Below, piece after piece: positions 63,865 through 64,000 of a stretch of DNA of 64,000 bases. A program made the translations under genes and the position numbers. The DNA is from CAYNST01 sp964434105 (GTDB lineage Bacteria > Pseudomonadota > Gammaproteobacteria > Pseudomonadales > Cellvibrionaceae), in contig CAYSTJ010000012.1 of NCBI GenBank assembly GCA_964434105.1, forward strand, positions 1 to 64,000, read 5' to 3'. How positions within the stretch are numbered: position 1 is the first letter of the stretch; each line of letters opens with the position of its first letter. The notes under the pieces were generated by a model. The model was not told the DNA's origin and did not search any database. It saw nothing but the letters and a program-made list of their open reading frames with translations.

Positions 63865-64000
63865 CAATGCTCATACCTTTGGGACTGCATTCATAAACAA
63901 CCAACTAGGAGTGTGTGCCGGCCAATCGCTCAATCAGCCTCGCACACTTATTCTGACCCGGTCTTTTTTGAAAAGTTCGCGCGCTCACAAATTAATTTTC
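63865..64000 (-). other. Right edge: possible end of a leftward gene or small RNA
   Basis: Minus-strand DNA feeding the terminator. One frame reads LICERANFSKKTGSE and stops at 63948-63950, so a truncated gene may enter from outside, but a small RNA is equally possible. The window is too short to decide. Confidence 0.25.

Overview
The window looks like chromosomal DNA from a marine or soil gammaproteobacterium of the Cellvibrionaceae type. The reasons are a polyserine-linked xylanase ending in a GlyGly-CTERM sorting tail, a full twelve-gene type II secretion operon, gammaproteobacterial housekeeping genes (gshA, dsbB, rsd, mutM) and a LexA box of the enterobacterial type. No rRNA, tRNA, CRISPR array, integrase or phage structural gene is visible. 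Taxonomy is inferred from gene content only.

Layout. 1-630 is a decayed repeat array containing two copies of an IS21 IstA-like helix-turn-helix fragment. 630-5350 holds a small lipoprotein, a modular GH11 xylanase and an unrecognised two-gene membrane-protein cassette bracketed by a ~265-bp direct repeat. 5470-20255 carries three very large leftward genes: a double-length UvrA-like protein (1903 aa) behind a LexA box, a 1213-aa orphan with a ThuA/amidotransferase-like N-terminus, and a 1340-aa exported membrane protein. A porin remnant lies between the last two. 20589-22306 has a Gfo/Idh/MocA oxidoreductase and a Nudix hydrolase.

22465-32252 is a leftward cluster of TolQ/ExbB-like and two TolR/ExbD-like proteins, a TonB/AgmX-like protein with a proline-rich stalk, two TPR lipoproteins, a large TPR protein and two small periplasmic proteins. 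It resembles the Agl-Glt type of proton-motive-force-driven envelope machine. 32395-45064 is the gspC-D-E-F-G-H-I-J-K-L-M-N operon with apbE as its last, tightly coupled gene. The GlyGly-CTERM xylanase is a plausible client of this secretion system.

45332-52174 is mostly housekeeping: a small unknown protein, gshA, a FliL-like protein, dsbB, rsd, a stand-alone HyuA-type protein and mutM. 52175-53015 is a gene-poor stretch with remnants. 53144-61086 is an exopolysaccharide locus: GT2, Alg14/Alg13-like pair, ExeA-like ATPase, Wzz-like copolymerase, CpsD-like ATPase, Wzy-like polymerase and a second GT2. Its first glycosyltransferase is bracketed by two copies of a ~210-230 bp MITE with IS66-like GTAA ends. 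A secreted parallel beta-helix protein follows on the opposite strand, then a proline-rich lipoprotein.

Strongest leads: the repeat-bracketed membrane-protein pair (3377-5347), the Glt-like machine with one TolR homologue lacking its protonatable Asp, the MITE-bracketed glycosyltransferase, the SOS-controlled double UvrA, and the 1213-aa orphan. Functions marked as inference were not tested by any search.
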